Counted from the stretch's first letter, positions 45,284-57,184 are shown. The stretch: DNA of 64,000 nucleotides from Siphonodentalium dalli (GCA_032622095.1 CP136065.1:207802151-207866150), one strand, 5' to 3'. Translations and numbers: made by a program. The notes: generated by a model from the sequence alone, not told the origin.

Positions 45284-45679
45284 CAAGCTTGGAAATAGTG
45301 TGTCTGACATTTGCAGAATGAGGTCCCCAGAGGGTGACGGTGATGCTACCCCACACAATGGGCAAGCAACACCAAATTTACACTCTGGGAACCTCATTCT
45401 GCTTAGGACTCAACTGCTATGGGAGACCTAGGATCATACTGAAGTTCCCCAGTTGAAGTTGGTGATGTTCTCCCATTGGGCACCTCAATTATGCATTTTA
45501 TCTTCTGCAAGGGGAAAAGTAACTAAAAAACAATGTTAATTTGAGACAATAGATACTTCCCAGAAGATGGGGACTAAGCAGAATGAGGTCCTACTGCTAG
45601 CCCACTGTGGGTTGGCATCAATAAATTCACCCTCTGGGACCTCATTCTGCAAATGTCAGACACACTATATCCAGGCTTG
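45284..45679. mobile_element. Fam-B element, perfect TSD
   Basis: Perfect 8-bp TSD CCCCCTAC at 45276-45283 and 45680-45687. TIR CAAGCTTGGAAATAGTGTGT with complement ACACACTATATCCAGGCTTG-like end. Both hairpins are shortened by small deletions. Confidence 0.93.
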
Positions 45680-45687
45680 CCCCCTAC

Positions 45688-46182
45688 TCTTGCTGCCCCT
45701 GTTGTGCAGTTAATTTGTGAATACTTTGAAATATTTTTTTTTCTTAAATCCAAATGAAGAAAGATTTGTAGGTCAAAGCTCAGTTAGCATTGACATAAAT
45801 TAAGAAAAATAGACTGTCATCAGATGAAAGGTTCCTAATTGGTCCTCTTATGTGAGTCTTATTGTCTCAGCATGATATATTCAGCAAGTGTTTAGTCTGT
45901 CAAACACTCAAAGAGCAGCATGTCCAGGAATTCCTACCAAACTAAACCCATCCCACCTGATCTAATTAGGTAACCCCAGGAACACAATGAGGGTCTTTGA
46001 TCACTAATGAGTCTCATAGAGAGGCTGTGATATTTCACAAGTGGCTTGAGATATCTCACAGGTGGATATGGGGAGATATCACACTGAGAGCTTGAAATCA
46101 TACAAGGGTTGTGTGTGATACCATCTCATAAGCAGAAATTTGTAAATGAGTGATATAAAATGGTTGAATGGACAGCCTGTTG
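45688..46182. other. no gene recognised
   Basis: Nothing seen. Confidence 0.5.
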
Positions 46183-46190
46183 TGTGAGAA

Positions 46191-46647
46191 CAAGCCTGAG
46201 TTTAGTGTCTGTCATTTGCAGAATGAGGTCCCCAGAGGGTGAATTTAGTGACACTATCCTGCATAGCGGGCTAGCATCACCAAATTCACCCTCTGGGGAC
46301 CTCGTTCTGCATGGCCTCATCTGCTATGGAAGACATACTCAGAATGAAGTTGCCAAATGGTGAATATTGTAATGTACACCCACAGGGAACCTCGATTATG
46401 CAATGTGTCGTCTGCCAATTTGAGGATATGGGGAAACTAAACTGAAAAAGAAATAGAATCTATGTGAAGAAGTTTCTATAGAAATTTTATAATAAAGAAA
46501 CTATCCAGAGAAGATGAGGCATAAGCAGAATGAGGTCCCACAGATGGTGAATTTAGTGATGCTAGCCTGCTGTGCGGGATAGCGGCACTAAGTTCACCCT
46601 CTGGGGACCTCATTCTGCAAATGAGAGGCACACTAAACTCAGGCTTG
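46191..46647. mobile_element. Fam-B element, perfect TSD, full length
   Basis: Perfect 8-bp TSD TGTGAGAA at 46183-46190 and 46648-46655. 457 bp with both palindromes and the complete spacer. A good reference copy of the CAAGCCTGAGTTTAG subfamily. Confidence 0.95.
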
Positions 46648-46752
46648 TGTGAGAATACTTAAGTGATAGCTGGACAACAAACACTTGAGTGTCTGAGATG
46701 AATTTTAGATAGAAGAGATACCCCCAGCTTCAGATTCAGGGGTGACCACCAG

Positions 46753-46935
46753 CAGCCTGAGATTAGTGTGCCTCGAGGTTCCAAATGGGTGTACATCATA
46801 ATATTCACCATTTGGGAAATTCAATCTGAGTCTATGTCTCCCATAGAAGATGAAGCCACGAGAATGAGGTCCCCAGAGGGTGAATTTGGTGATGCTAGCC
46901 CGCTGGAAATGACAGGCACATTAAACTCAGGCTTG
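46753..46935. mobile_element. Fam-B element, inner deletions
   Basis: TSD ACCACCAG / ACAACCAG (46745-46752, 46936-46943; 7 of 8). The left hairpin is entirely gone: CAGCCTGAGATTAGTGTGCC runs straight into spacer GAGGTTCCAAATGGG. The right hairpin keeps one arm only. Confidence 0.88.
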
Positions 46936-46943
46936 ACAACCAG

Positions 46944-47561
46944 ATCAACTATCTCAGAACATTAGACTGAATTTGAATGCAGCTAATTTGATCAATTACT
47001 AGAGTATCTAGCTATGTGGTGATATCACATGGAGTGTTCAGGAGTATATCTTTCAGATCCTGTGATACCCAGGTCCACCACCAGTTTTCCCCACATGATA
47101 ATCTTGATAGCATATTTTAGAATGTTAGATGGAGTATGCCTCAATGTAAGATATGGTTTGAATAAAGCTAATTGAATCAATTACTAGAATGTCTATGTTG
47201 TGTTTTATGTGCTGTGAAGACAAGACCAGATCTTACAGATTCACAATGATACATGGCTCTATTAACATCCTAATAATCCCCACTGCTACCCTTTATACCT
47301 AGTATTTTAGATTGACCAGGTCTTTCAGCTGCACTCACATGAGCCAGGGAGTAAGGAGGGCCCCAATTCTCATTGACTGTGGCTGGAGAATGTTCCCATA
47401 AGGGTTGTATAAACCTTTCTGGGGCCCCTAGTTTTCATATTAAGGAGTATGTATTTTATCAGAAAATATTGTCTTTGGATGCCATTCTTTGGAAATGATA
47501 ATGTTCATTCCATCCATGAGCTTCAGCAGTTCTAGAAGGCAAAATCAACAGATGGCCAACA
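46944..47561. other. no gene recognised
   Basis: Nothing seen. Confidence 0.5.
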
Positions 47562-48010
47562 GGCCTCAAAATACGGTGCCAGACATTTGCAAAACGAGGT
47601 CCCCAGAGGGTGAATTTAGTGATGCTACCCTACCCAGCTGGCTAGCAACACTAAATTAACCCTCTGTGGGTCTCATTCTGCTTAGGCCTCATCTTAACAA
47701 ATGTTTTTAGATTATTTAGAAAGTTTCCTCTTTTTTTTTAGTTTAGATTAGTTTCTCTATATCCCCAAATTGGCAGATGACACAATGCATAATCAAGGTG
47801 TCCAAAAGGAGTATACCACCATCTTCACCATCTGGGAACATAAACCTGTGTCTATAGGTCTCCCATAGCAGAAGAGACCATGCAGAATGAGGTCCCCAGA
47901 GGATGAATTTGGTGATGCTTGCTAGCCCGCTGTGAAGGGTGGCATAATGCGCCAAATTCCTCCTCTTTTGATCTCATTCTGCAAATTTCCAGCACCAAAT
48001 TTTTAGGCCT
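47562..48010. mobile_element. Fam-B element with divergent TIR
   Basis: Ends GGCCTCAAAATACGGTGCCA and TTCCAGCACCAAATTTTTAG plus GCCT. Both hairpins and the spacer are present, reading in the orientation opposite to 46191. TSD unclear. Confidence 0.8.
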
Positions 48011-48114
48011 CCATACAAGAGTCATAATGATGGCCCTGATTATGTAATAATGCACCCCCCCCCCACTTCCCCCATTCATGAATAAACTAGAGCACAAAAT
48101 TCAGGTAGAGGTTA

Positions 48115-48327
48115 CAGTAATGCTCTAAGTGATCGACTTCTTAACCACAGCTGAATTATGGGTAACTTTTCAGGATTTAGTCGGAAATATGGCTTGTTGC
48201 CATTCATCGGAAAGCTCTCGTGGAGAGCTTTCCGATGAATGGCAACAAGCCATATTTCCGACTAAATCCTGAAAAGTTACCCATAATTCAGCTGTGGTTA
48301 AGAAGTCGATTACTTAGAGCATTACTG
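48115..48327. mobile_element. Fam-A hairpin element with matched arm variants
   Basis: 213 bp, TA flanks. Three positions differ from most copies in both arms together: GCTCTAAG with TTAGAGC, GACTTCTTAACC with GGTTAAGAAGTC, and CAGCTGAATTATGG with CCATAATTCAGCTG. Confidence 0.95.
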
Positions 48328-48329
48328 TA

Positions 48330-49737
48330 TTTGTATCATTTTGAAATGAATTTTTCCAATGTTTGCCAGTGTTTATGAGGAACGAAATAATAATAGAGTG
48401 ATTACCCTGAGTTTATCAGAAATGTTCGTTTTCCTTACTCCATGATATCAAGCAGAAGTAAGAAATTAGCCTTAGGTCGGTTTGCATTGCAATCCTAGGA
48501 TGGAGCGATTCAACTTAAAGTACAGAATAGATTCTTCATATTTGAAAGTCAAATCAGAATCGTGTCTCCTAAATCAATAAATGAGCTCCGAAGTTTCAAG
48601 TGAAGCACACACATTACCATAAATGCTGTGAAAAAAACATTTGAAAATATTACAAACATAACAAAAAAAACACTATAGCCTGCAGTCATTTTATCTTCGT
48701 ATGTAAATTTTCTATAAGATTTAATGTCCCGTGTGCCTGTGTGATGGGACCCAGGATAAAACTGTGACATGCTGAGTAAGCTGCATGCTAAATTAAATAC
48801 GTTTGCAGAACTTGCTCATATTTAAAAAAAATCAAATCATCGTAGTTTCTTTATTACCATGAAACCACCAGATCAGTTTCCAAATAATGCTTTCAAATAG
48901 CCAGGGACAGTTATTTAAGCCCACCCAAGTGCTCACTACAAATGGCCATCCAATATATTTTCTGGAAAACTTATCTAAATCCTGCTCCCTGACTTTCTGA
49001 CTTAACTAGATCAGGCAGGGGTGCTGGAAGAATGGGACAGCATCCCCTCTTGCCCTACACCAAGGCCCAAGGGGATGGGGGTAAAGGGGGCATAAAATGT
49101 CTTCCTGGGGCCTACAAAATGTACCGAATTTAAAATTTTGTTTTACAAACATTTTAATTCTTTCTTTTTTTAGCATTTTTTTTTTGCTTGCCTTCTGAAA
49201 TCCGACATCTAAATTGTGCCATTTTTTTTTTAGAAAAGGCTGTTAGCACCTCCCCCATTTCCTCCAGATGCTTCTGCATCCCTGACATAAGGACTGATCA
49301 GGGTGGCCTGACACTAAAATAGTTTAAAAGATCTAATAGTTTGAGCAATGAGTAACCATAGCTTATATGGAGTGTAATAAACACAAAACCACAGGGGTGA
49401 ATAGTAGCTGTAACTAATCATACTGTTTTTAATGAATAAAAGAGTTTTATGATTTATCAACCTATAACAATTGATGTCTAGAATGAACAATTAATTTTCT
49501 CATTAAAATGGGCCAGAACCAAAAGTGAAATGATACCTCTGAATATTTAACCACCACCCTACACCCTGTCCACCCAAGGTATATTTATATGGTAATTAAT
49601 ATTAGTACAGATGAGGACATACAATGACATGTGGGCAATCATTTGAAGACTTTTAGCATTTTTGTTTATCTTTCAGTTTCAGGCATATGCCAGCAGTGGG
49701 CATGGATACCATGACAACACCAGTTAACAAACATATT
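48330..49737. other. no gene recognised
   Basis: AT-rich with T-runs near 49160-49230. No domain-bearing frame. Confidence 0.5.
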
Positions 49738-49828
49738 GAAAACCTGCCAAAATAAAACCCTCATCAGACTGACCAAACATTTTAAAACCTGCCACAATAA
49801 AATGCTCATCAAACTGACTAAACATTGA
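49738..49828. repeat. 45-bp direct duplication
   Basis: AAAACCTGCCAAAATAAAAC...CATCAGACTGACCAAACATT is followed directly by a copy with a few substitutions. Confidence 0.88.
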
Positions 49829-50152
49829 GATGATGTGTTAAACAGCTGCTTCTCCAACAATTATTGACTTCCCTGTCATGCTACATTAACTTTTTATTAG
49901 CACCTAAACTGATTTAAAGTAATTTTAAAAAGGTTTTCCTTATTGGCACATCAATGTGAGCTTCCTGGAACTCAAATGGAATTTCAGAATCAATTATGAA
50001 TTGAAAGTGTAAAGATGTCGTAGTGTAGTTTCTGAAAAAAACATTACCAACATTTTTTATAAAATGATCTTTGAAGTAAAAAGACAAACAAAACAAAATT
50101 CTTTCTTGAAGACCAAGCCCAAAAAACTGACTATTGAATTTATATTGGCATT

Positions 50153-52045
50153 ATCACTTTGATACTCATCATAAGTGGCTTGTATCAAACAAGGTAGGAT
50201 AGCCAGGCAATTGTTTTTCAAGTTCAGAGATTAGTTTTTAAGATTCTCAAGCCTCGAACTGGGCACTGGATAGTGGGAGGGGATAGATGGGGTAGTTGCT
50301 CCCCCCCCCCCAGGGGATGGGGTAGCACAAAGTGACCTTTCAAGAAATGGCAAGAAAGACATCATACATCAGCTAAACTGGGGGGGGGGACAAGTGACCT
50401 TTCAATCTTCATAGAATGGAAAGTAATCTCAGATATCAGTTAAAACAGCATTGTATATATTGTCCTAAGAAACATTATTTCTATTCTAGTAGCATAATTT
50501 GAGCATGGAGTCCTTGAAAATGCTCTAAAATGTAGTATGATTACCAAAGTTCATTTTTTTGTGGCATTTTATACAAATGATATTTTTTAATTTTCAACAG
50601 CCAGGGCTCTACTTGACTCAAATGAAATCCAAATAAGTAAAGCGCTACATACATGTATGTTGCTCTCCTGAGTTAATATAACTCCTCACAAAACTTTTTC
50701 ATCATGCAATGTAATTTAATTGATTGTACTGACATTGCAGGTACCGGTACCACACGATAAATGCCTCACGAATGCATAAACCTAGTTCAGGAAATTTTAT
50801 GGAAGATGTTTAACATATAAGATCTCATGAAATTGTGTTCTTGATGGCTCCCCTTGTTATGGCCATTGTAGCTCTCCTGAAGTTTTCAAATATACAGGTC
50901 CTAAATAACTGATAATGCCACAACATGCCACATTGGTGTCAAGTTAATATATTAACAGCAGCAAGACTGGACATCCTCAAAACAACAACAGAGGACGCCT
51001 GCCGCATGCTGACCAAACACTAACATGAAGTCCCTAACATCTGTTTCTCAAACAATCACATGCTTTATTAACTCCAGGAAATCCACAGATTTCACCACCT
51101 TTAACCTGATTTGCACACAAATTGACTTAAAACCAATTAAATTGTTCATGGGCTGCCTAAATCAGTTTATTTTGACCCTGAGACATCTTGAGACAGCTGG
51201 CTGTGAAGCATTCTGGGGAATCCAGCAGGTTTCTTCATGATGGCATCTCACTGAACCATAAAATAAGCAAATTACAATATGCAGAGGAAATTAAAGGGCA
51301 ATGACAGGTTCACGGATGCTGCAAGAAACCAAGGGAAAGGGTGCAAAATATGTACAACATCCCAGGGACCAACTTGGAGAGTTCAAATTGGGAGCAATTA
51401 CATCTCCCTATTAGATTATTACGGGAGAAATGGACTGTTAAGGGGAGGTATCAAGTTAGAGGCTGAAGTTCAATTTACAATTTATTATCAAACATCACCT
51501 TTCTGTGAACCAAAAAGTATTATGCAACACAAGAGCCTATTTATATTACCATTTTAATTAGTAAGTACACCATGCATATAGTCAGTAAATACACATCAAA
51601 TATGCTGTTTTGAAATTGCAAACTGGTATATGAAAGAGAAATCGCTTCTCCCGAGGAAAAAAATTGGGAGAAGTGGCCCATCTTAGGGAGAAGATATATC
51701 CCAACTCGCACTTTGTTAAATTTGTAAAACATTACTGAAAAGACAATATTTTGCCACTCACACACTATTTTAAAGCATTGTTAAGCAACAAACTTATATG
51801 TAGCTACGACAATGGATATTCTTTGCTCGCACGATACAAAAGGGCCTTGTGTCACCCTTGGGGGAGGAGGAAGCTTCCCCATCTATCCCCTCCCATTCTC
51901 CAGCACTCAGGCAGGCTTAGGAATCTTCTAATCAATGAACTTAAAAAACAATTGCCTGGCTATCCTACCTCATCCTATCCCATCTATCCCCTCCTATCCT
52001 ACCTCATGTGATACAAGTCACTTATGGTGAGTATCAAAGTGATGC
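50153..52045. mobile_element. large inverted-repeat unit, about 150-190 bp arms
   Basis: Left arm about 50153-50310 (ATCACTTTGATACTCATCAT, GATAGCCAGGCAATTGTTTT, GGGAGGGGATAGATGGGG) is complementary to the right arm at about 51870-52045 (CCCCATCTATCCCCTCCCAT, AACAATTGCCTGGCTATCCT, GAGTATCAAAGTGAT). The right arm carries an extra CCCATCTATCCCCTCCTATC repeat of about 30 bp. The interior includes a Fam-G block and frames without domains. Boundaries are approximate and no TSD was identified. Confidence 0.75.
50318..50560. repeat. Fam-G repeat, two units plus flank
   Basis: CACAAAGTGACCTTTCAA...CATCAGCTAAACTGGGGG twice, then a flank shared with 52990-53100 (CCTAAGAAACAT, ATTCTAGTAGCAT, TTTGAGCAT, AGTCCTTGAAA). 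Confidence 0.85.
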
Positions 52046-52194
52046 TACAAGGAAGTTAAAATATAATAACAGATTTAAAGCCACACCTTCACTGATCTAG
52101 TCTCTGTAGTTATGTTTGTATATTCATATGTTTTATTCGTTTGTTTTACCTATACATATTAAATAAAGAGCTTATCAGATGAGATTATTCTCCA

Positions 52195-52259
52195 TCTCTC
52201 ACTTCTCCCTATTATGCTCTCACTTCTCCCTATTTTGCTCTCACTTCTCCCTATTTCTG
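52195..52259. repeat. 21-bp tandem repeat, three units
   Basis: CTCTCACTTCTCCCTATTNTG three times. Inverted GGGAGAAG copies occur just after it and near 51660-51700. Confidence 0.9.
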
Positions 52260-52659
52260 CCAGAGGGAGAAGTCACTTCTCCCTATTCTCAACCTGCAAG
52301 CTGAGGCCTGATAACAACAGAGAAAGAAAATTTATTCCAATGAACTTTATACAATGTTATATAAAACATTTTTCTTGGAGAACAAGTAATATTATGGAAC
52401 TGTTCTAACTCACTGCACTCCTTGACATTATAGCCCGAGAGTTTGAATTTTGAAATATATCATTCAGAAAATTGTGCACTGCATATCCCTGTGTCACACA
52501 TGTTCACCCCACCCACAGTATTAATTCTCTGACTAATATGAAAGGAACTGACAAACAATTATGTGAATGATAATCATCCTGTCCCATGACTCTTTAAAAG
52601 AAGCCAAAGTCCACAACATGTCTACTTTATTATTAGTAACATAAAATCAAACTGACTCA

Positions 52660-53120
52660 GGGGTGCCAGCGCAGAGAGGGGGGGCACAAACACAAAGTGA
52701 CCTTTCGATCTTCATAGAAGAAATCTTGCAACAAAGACCTCAAATATCAGCTAAACCGGGAGGGGGGCACAATGTGATCTTTCATTCTTCATAGGATGGC
52801 AACAATGACCTCATACAACACCTAAACTGCGAGGGTGGGGGCACAAAGTGATCTTTCATTCTTCATAAAATGGCAAATCAAGACCTCATACATCAGCTAA
52901 ATGAGGGGGGGGGGGGGGGGGGGCACAGAGTGACCCTTCAATCTTCATAGACTTGGCAACAAAGACCTCATACATCAGATAACCAGCATTATATGGTCCT
53001 AAGAAACATCATATTTATTCTAGTAGCATCATTTGAGCATATAGTCCTTGAAAGTGGTGCTCTAAAATCTAGTATGATTACCAAAAGTTCGTTCAATTTT
53101 TCGGCATTTATGCTAAAACT
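52660..53120. repeat. Fam-G repeat, four units joined by G-runs
   Basis: About 82-bp units: GGGGCACAAAGTGATCTTTC, ATTCTTCATA, GGCAACAA, GACCTCATACATCAGCTAAA, each ending in GAGGGGGG-type runs. One junction has 19 G (52905-52923). The flank after the last unit matches 50450-50560. Confidence 0.88.
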
Positions 53121-53175
53121 TCTGATTGAAAAGTGCCTTTTTCTGGATGTTATGCCCCCTTGCCCTGGTTGCTTC

Positions 53176-53950
53176 ATAGATCATACCATGAATCACTACT
53201 ATGACTAATGCCCGTAGAGATCATATTCCAACAGTACAAAACCTGGGAACTTTTTGATGTTCTGACCCCTTCTACAGGGAACTTTATAACATTGAACAAA
53301 CAAGGTAGGGAATATATTACTTTGTTTATATTTATTCCTCGATAATCTATTTCAAAGTATGGGGTGTTCCCAGATCAAAATTGCATGCTTTTTAGTGACC
53401 CAATATCGCTAAAAAAAACATTGAATTGATTACCCTGGAGAAATTGCATGATTGTAGGTGGCGCAAAGCAAAATCGCCCACAAAGTCCCTTAAATAATGT
53501 AATCTCAAGCTGGGACATTCGCCTACTGATGAATAAATTATTAAGCAACAAGTATTAACAAAGACATACAGTAATGCCCTAAATAATCGACTCCTTAACC
53601 ACAGCAGAATTATGGGTAACTTTTCAGGATTTTGTCGGAAATATGGCTTGTTGCCATTCATCGGAAAGCTCTCAGTGAGAGCTTTTCGATGAATGGCAAC
53701 ACGCCATATTTCCGACTAAATCCTGAAAAGTTACCCATAATTCTGCTGCGGTTAAGGAGTTGATTATTTAGGGCATTACTGTAATCACAAGCTGGGACCT
53801 TTGCCTACTGATGAATAAACTATTAAGCAACAAGTATTAACAATGACATATATTCCCGCGTTATTTTTTAGACTTCCCTGTCAAAACTTAAAAAATCCCA
53901 AGTTTTTCTCTACCAACGTTAGCCAGAGTAGAGATTCATGGCATGATCCA
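53176..53950. mobile_element. Fam-D element with perfect TSD, hosting a Fam-A
   Basis: Perfect TSD GTTGCTTC at 53168-53175 and 53951-53958. Ends ATAGATCATACCATGAATC and GATTCATGGCATGATCCA. The right half is interrupted by the Fam-A copy at 53569-53781, which is bracketed by two copies of a 66-bp Fam-D segment. Confidence 0.88.
53569..53781. mobile_element. Fam-A hairpin element nested in Fam-D
   Basis: 213 bp, TA flanks, loop CTCTCAGTGAGAG. It must be younger than the Fam-D copy it interrupts. Confidence 0.95.
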
Positions 53951-53958
53951 GTTGCTTC

Positions 53959-54379
53959 CAGGACCCCTGGACTGACTGAACACAAAGGGAAATGTCACAT
54001 TTGGATATTTTTTTCTACACAAGATATCAATAACAATGAGATCTAATTGCATAATGGTGCATTATTAACGCTCCTATATTAAATCAATTCCCCACTTCAG
54101 ATGGAAGCAGATCAAAACATTATGAAATATGTTAGATCTTTCATGTTCTCTGTGACCAGAGTGAGTCTGCATGTCATCTTTATATTATTACATTAAATTG
54201 ACACAACACAAGGGAAATGTGGCATTAAAAGCTGCTTTTGTGAACATCTGTTGTATCAAAGATGAAATGCAGCAGTCAATTAAATGATGTAATAATATAA
54301 TCGTAATAACCGGTTTCAAAGATCAGTCCCTTGTGCAACAGATGCTATTAAAAAGCTCACAGATGGGTTGTCCCCGACT
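53959..54379. other. no gene recognised
   Basis: Nothing seen. Confidence 0.5.
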
Positions 54380-54520
54380 GTCCCCAGTGCAAAGTAAGCG
54401 ATCAAACAGTAAGTTATAGAGTGTCTCTGAAGGTCCCCAGTGCACTGTAAGCTATTAAACAGTTTCACGAGTGTGTCTCTCATGGCCCCTGGTGCTTCGT
54501 AAATCAGACAGCGGACAAAC
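54380..54520. repeat. about 52-bp degenerate tandem repeat, three units
   Basis: Units begin GTCCCCAGTGCAAAGTAAGC (54380), GTCCCCAGTGCACTGTAAGC (54433) and GCCCCTGGTGCTTCGTAA (about 54485). Confidence 0.8.
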
Positions 54521-55499
54521 TGGTGCAGTCATGTGCAATTCCGTCATAAGTTACGGACTCCCAATCAAATGGAGACTTAATCTGTTAGCCAATCACTAGG
54601 GTGCATTAAATTGGCAAATATCAATCGCAATGATTGCACTGCGGCGAGAAGTAATCACAATGCCTGCATGATAGGAAAGTATAATGTCTGGTATAATCAC
54701 GATAAACAAGTGCCAAATACTGAAGTGCTATTAAACAGATCCGAAAGCTGATCGAATGGAAATTTCAATTAATGTGTTTGATCTCATTTCTGGAAAGGAT
54801 ATAGATGCAGACATGCACCATCCTTGCCAAATCAGGAGGAGCGATTCCATGTGACTCTATATAAATAAACTTGATAATGTCATGTGACCCAAAATTAAGA
54901 GATTTGATCATGTGACTTAAGTTATCATGTGACTGATTAGAAGACTTGATGAAATTCGTTGGTGCTAATATTAGAATGTAATAATGGACTTCGGTTTGGG
55001 AAAGGCTTGAGCTTCATAATTGATAAAATATCAGCTTTTCACCTTCGAATCGGATTGAGTACCTAAAATGAGTTTTAGTCAATGACATAACATTTTATAA
55101 TAAATTATTATTCTAAACTGTAGCGGGAAATTCTCATGCCAAAAAATATTATGTTCTACTTTCATAAAAGTTGAATATATTAGAGTTACAGTAGGAACAG
55201 TACAAATTAATGAGAAAGTTCCCAGTTAATTATGTAATGGTTCTTATATCACATTTGTGATCAGAACAATAAATTATATCTCCTTCCCAGAGTTGGATAA
55301 ATGGCTGGTACCAAGAGGTATCCCTTGTATACAGATGGAAATGCCTCACTGCATGGATCACCCCATGTACTCCTAAATAAATCAGGACAAATCAGGGGCA
55401 CTGGAAGTAGCCAGGGGCAAGAGAAAAGGGCACTTCTTCAGTCACGGGTATTGGCTTATATGCAAACATATGGCAAACATTTGGTAACCATACAGTATT
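54521..55499. other. no gene recognised
   Basis: A 101-codon plus frame (55301-55606) has no domain and runs into the next element. Confidence 0.45.
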
Positions 55500-55503
55500 T
55501 TAA

Positions 55504-55820
55504 CCTTTTAGCAGGTGAGTATGTCATATATGACATCATATCCACGGGTAGATATATTTTTGCAAATAATCTGAGTAATATTGTAACGGCCTATTCTAAA
55601 AAATAAATCATACAAAGCATGATAATAATATAAACGATGTAAATAGTAAAAATAATATCCATCCACATGTTATATAATATAAAAAGTTCACATTTAGGAG
55701 ACGATTTTTCAAAGTTATTTGCACAGTAACATATTACCCTGGAACTACCGTAAACGACATAAATGTTGTTCCACCCGCCAACCGTATGACGACATAAATG
55801 TCACTCTACCCCGTAAAGGT
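55504..55820. mobile_element. probable TTAA-type element
   Basis: TTAA (55500-55503) is followed by CCTTTTAGCAGGTGAG. The right end CTCTACCCCGTAAAGG is followed by TTTAA. Subterminal ATGTCATATATGACATCA and GACGACATAAATGTCAC are imperfect complements. piggyBac-like by target and CCTTT ends. No transposase. Confidence 0.65.
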
Positions 55821-55939
55821 TTAAATCACTTTCCAGGATCAGGAACCATACCAAGCTACTAAAATGGATATATTTCTCTCTTTAGTCCTGTATATCAATG
55901 GTGTTTTAGCTGATATATGAGGCATTTCTTGCCATTCTA

Positions 55940-56292
55940 TGAAGAATGAGAAATCATCAAACTAAGGGGCATAACTCAGGTAATAAAACTGGTTTTCAAA
56001 CTTGTCCAAGATATTGTGGCAACCAATTTATAAACAAAAAATTATTGAAATCAGTTAATATTTGTTCGAGTTATTGCGCTTACGACAAAATATGGCGAGA
56101 AATCGTCAAATTAAGGGGAATTTAATAACTCAGGTAAGAAAAATCAGACAAAATGGTTTTTGAACTCGTCCCAAGATATTGTGGCAACCAACTCATAAAC
56201 AAAACATTATTGAAATCGGTCAATATCTGTTTGAGTTATTGTGCTTACGACCAGATCTATAGTCCCCTGAAATAAATTTTCGGGGGACAAAG
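55940..56292 (+). repeat. Fam-F-type repeat, two tandem units
   Basis: Units at about 55950-56090 and 56105-56255 share AAGATATTGTGGCAACCAA, TATTGAAATC and GAGTTATTG-GCTTACGAC. Ends with the short hairpin AGTCCCCTGAAATAAATTTT then CGGGGGACA, like the end of 40273-40965. Confidence 0.82.
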
Positions 56293-57184
56293 ATAGGGCA
56301 ATTAGTGTCCCCTATGGTGAGGCCAGGAGGGGCCGGTGATGACCCACTGATGTAATCCTGGTCATTGTACATGTAGATTACCAATATTTTGCTAAATACT
56401 TTGAGTCCCCATATGCCCCCTTGTTGAGAACGGGAGGAGAAACTCTGGTGCCTCTGGGACAAATCAGTCAATTCAAACTCCATGGAACAGTCTCAATGAT
56501 TTATCCAGTATATAACAATTAGGAGACCTGATTATATGTGCTTGTTGCCCCCAGAGGACTCTAAATCATGATAGAATGTTGAGATGGCTTGTGTGGGCTG
56601 CCACAGTCATCAAGGATGATGTACTCCAACATGAAGCAACAGTAAACCATGTTAATATGTTTTTATTTCACATGTTCTAATACAGGTTTCATGAAAAGAG
56701 CAGCTGCAGCACACATGTAGAATACATTCTGTGCAAGTTGGCATGTGTTTGTTGCTTCCATTGTCTCAATTTGTGAACAGAATAAGATTGATGATAAGCC
56801 TGCATGGTGCACCAGGACTAACACCCACAATCCAGTTAACAACTAGGAATTGTGAAGACAGAAATAGTCTCTTGAAACCTCATCTCAAGGTTTATATATT
56901 TTCATATATTCTGCAATATGAATATCTATGGTTTTTGCATATTTGTAAAAAATGGTTTTATTAGTTTCCGAAGCTACCAAATTTCCACATGTTGTGACAA
57001 AGGGACATAACTCTGACAAAATTTATAAGACTGTGTGAGCTCAGCTTGAAACTTGTACTGTACTTTACTTTGAATAGTCAAACAAAACTTTATCAGATAA
57101 CACTAGTTCAAGCTATCATCTGGAAACAAAATATTCAGTGAATTCAACGGTGAAAAGGAAATATCCGGAAAATGACCTGACATA
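56293..57184. other. no gene; one Fam-F-like block
   Basis: About 56990-57145 (AAAGGGACATAACTCTG ... CTATCATCTGGAAACAAAA) resembles 60180-60560. The rest shows nothing. Confidence 0.5.

Noticed and set aside
44953-45321. 122-codon plus-strand frame with a hydrophobic stretch near its start
   Set aside because: Ends inside a Fam-B element with a well-defined TSD. No conserved domain seen.
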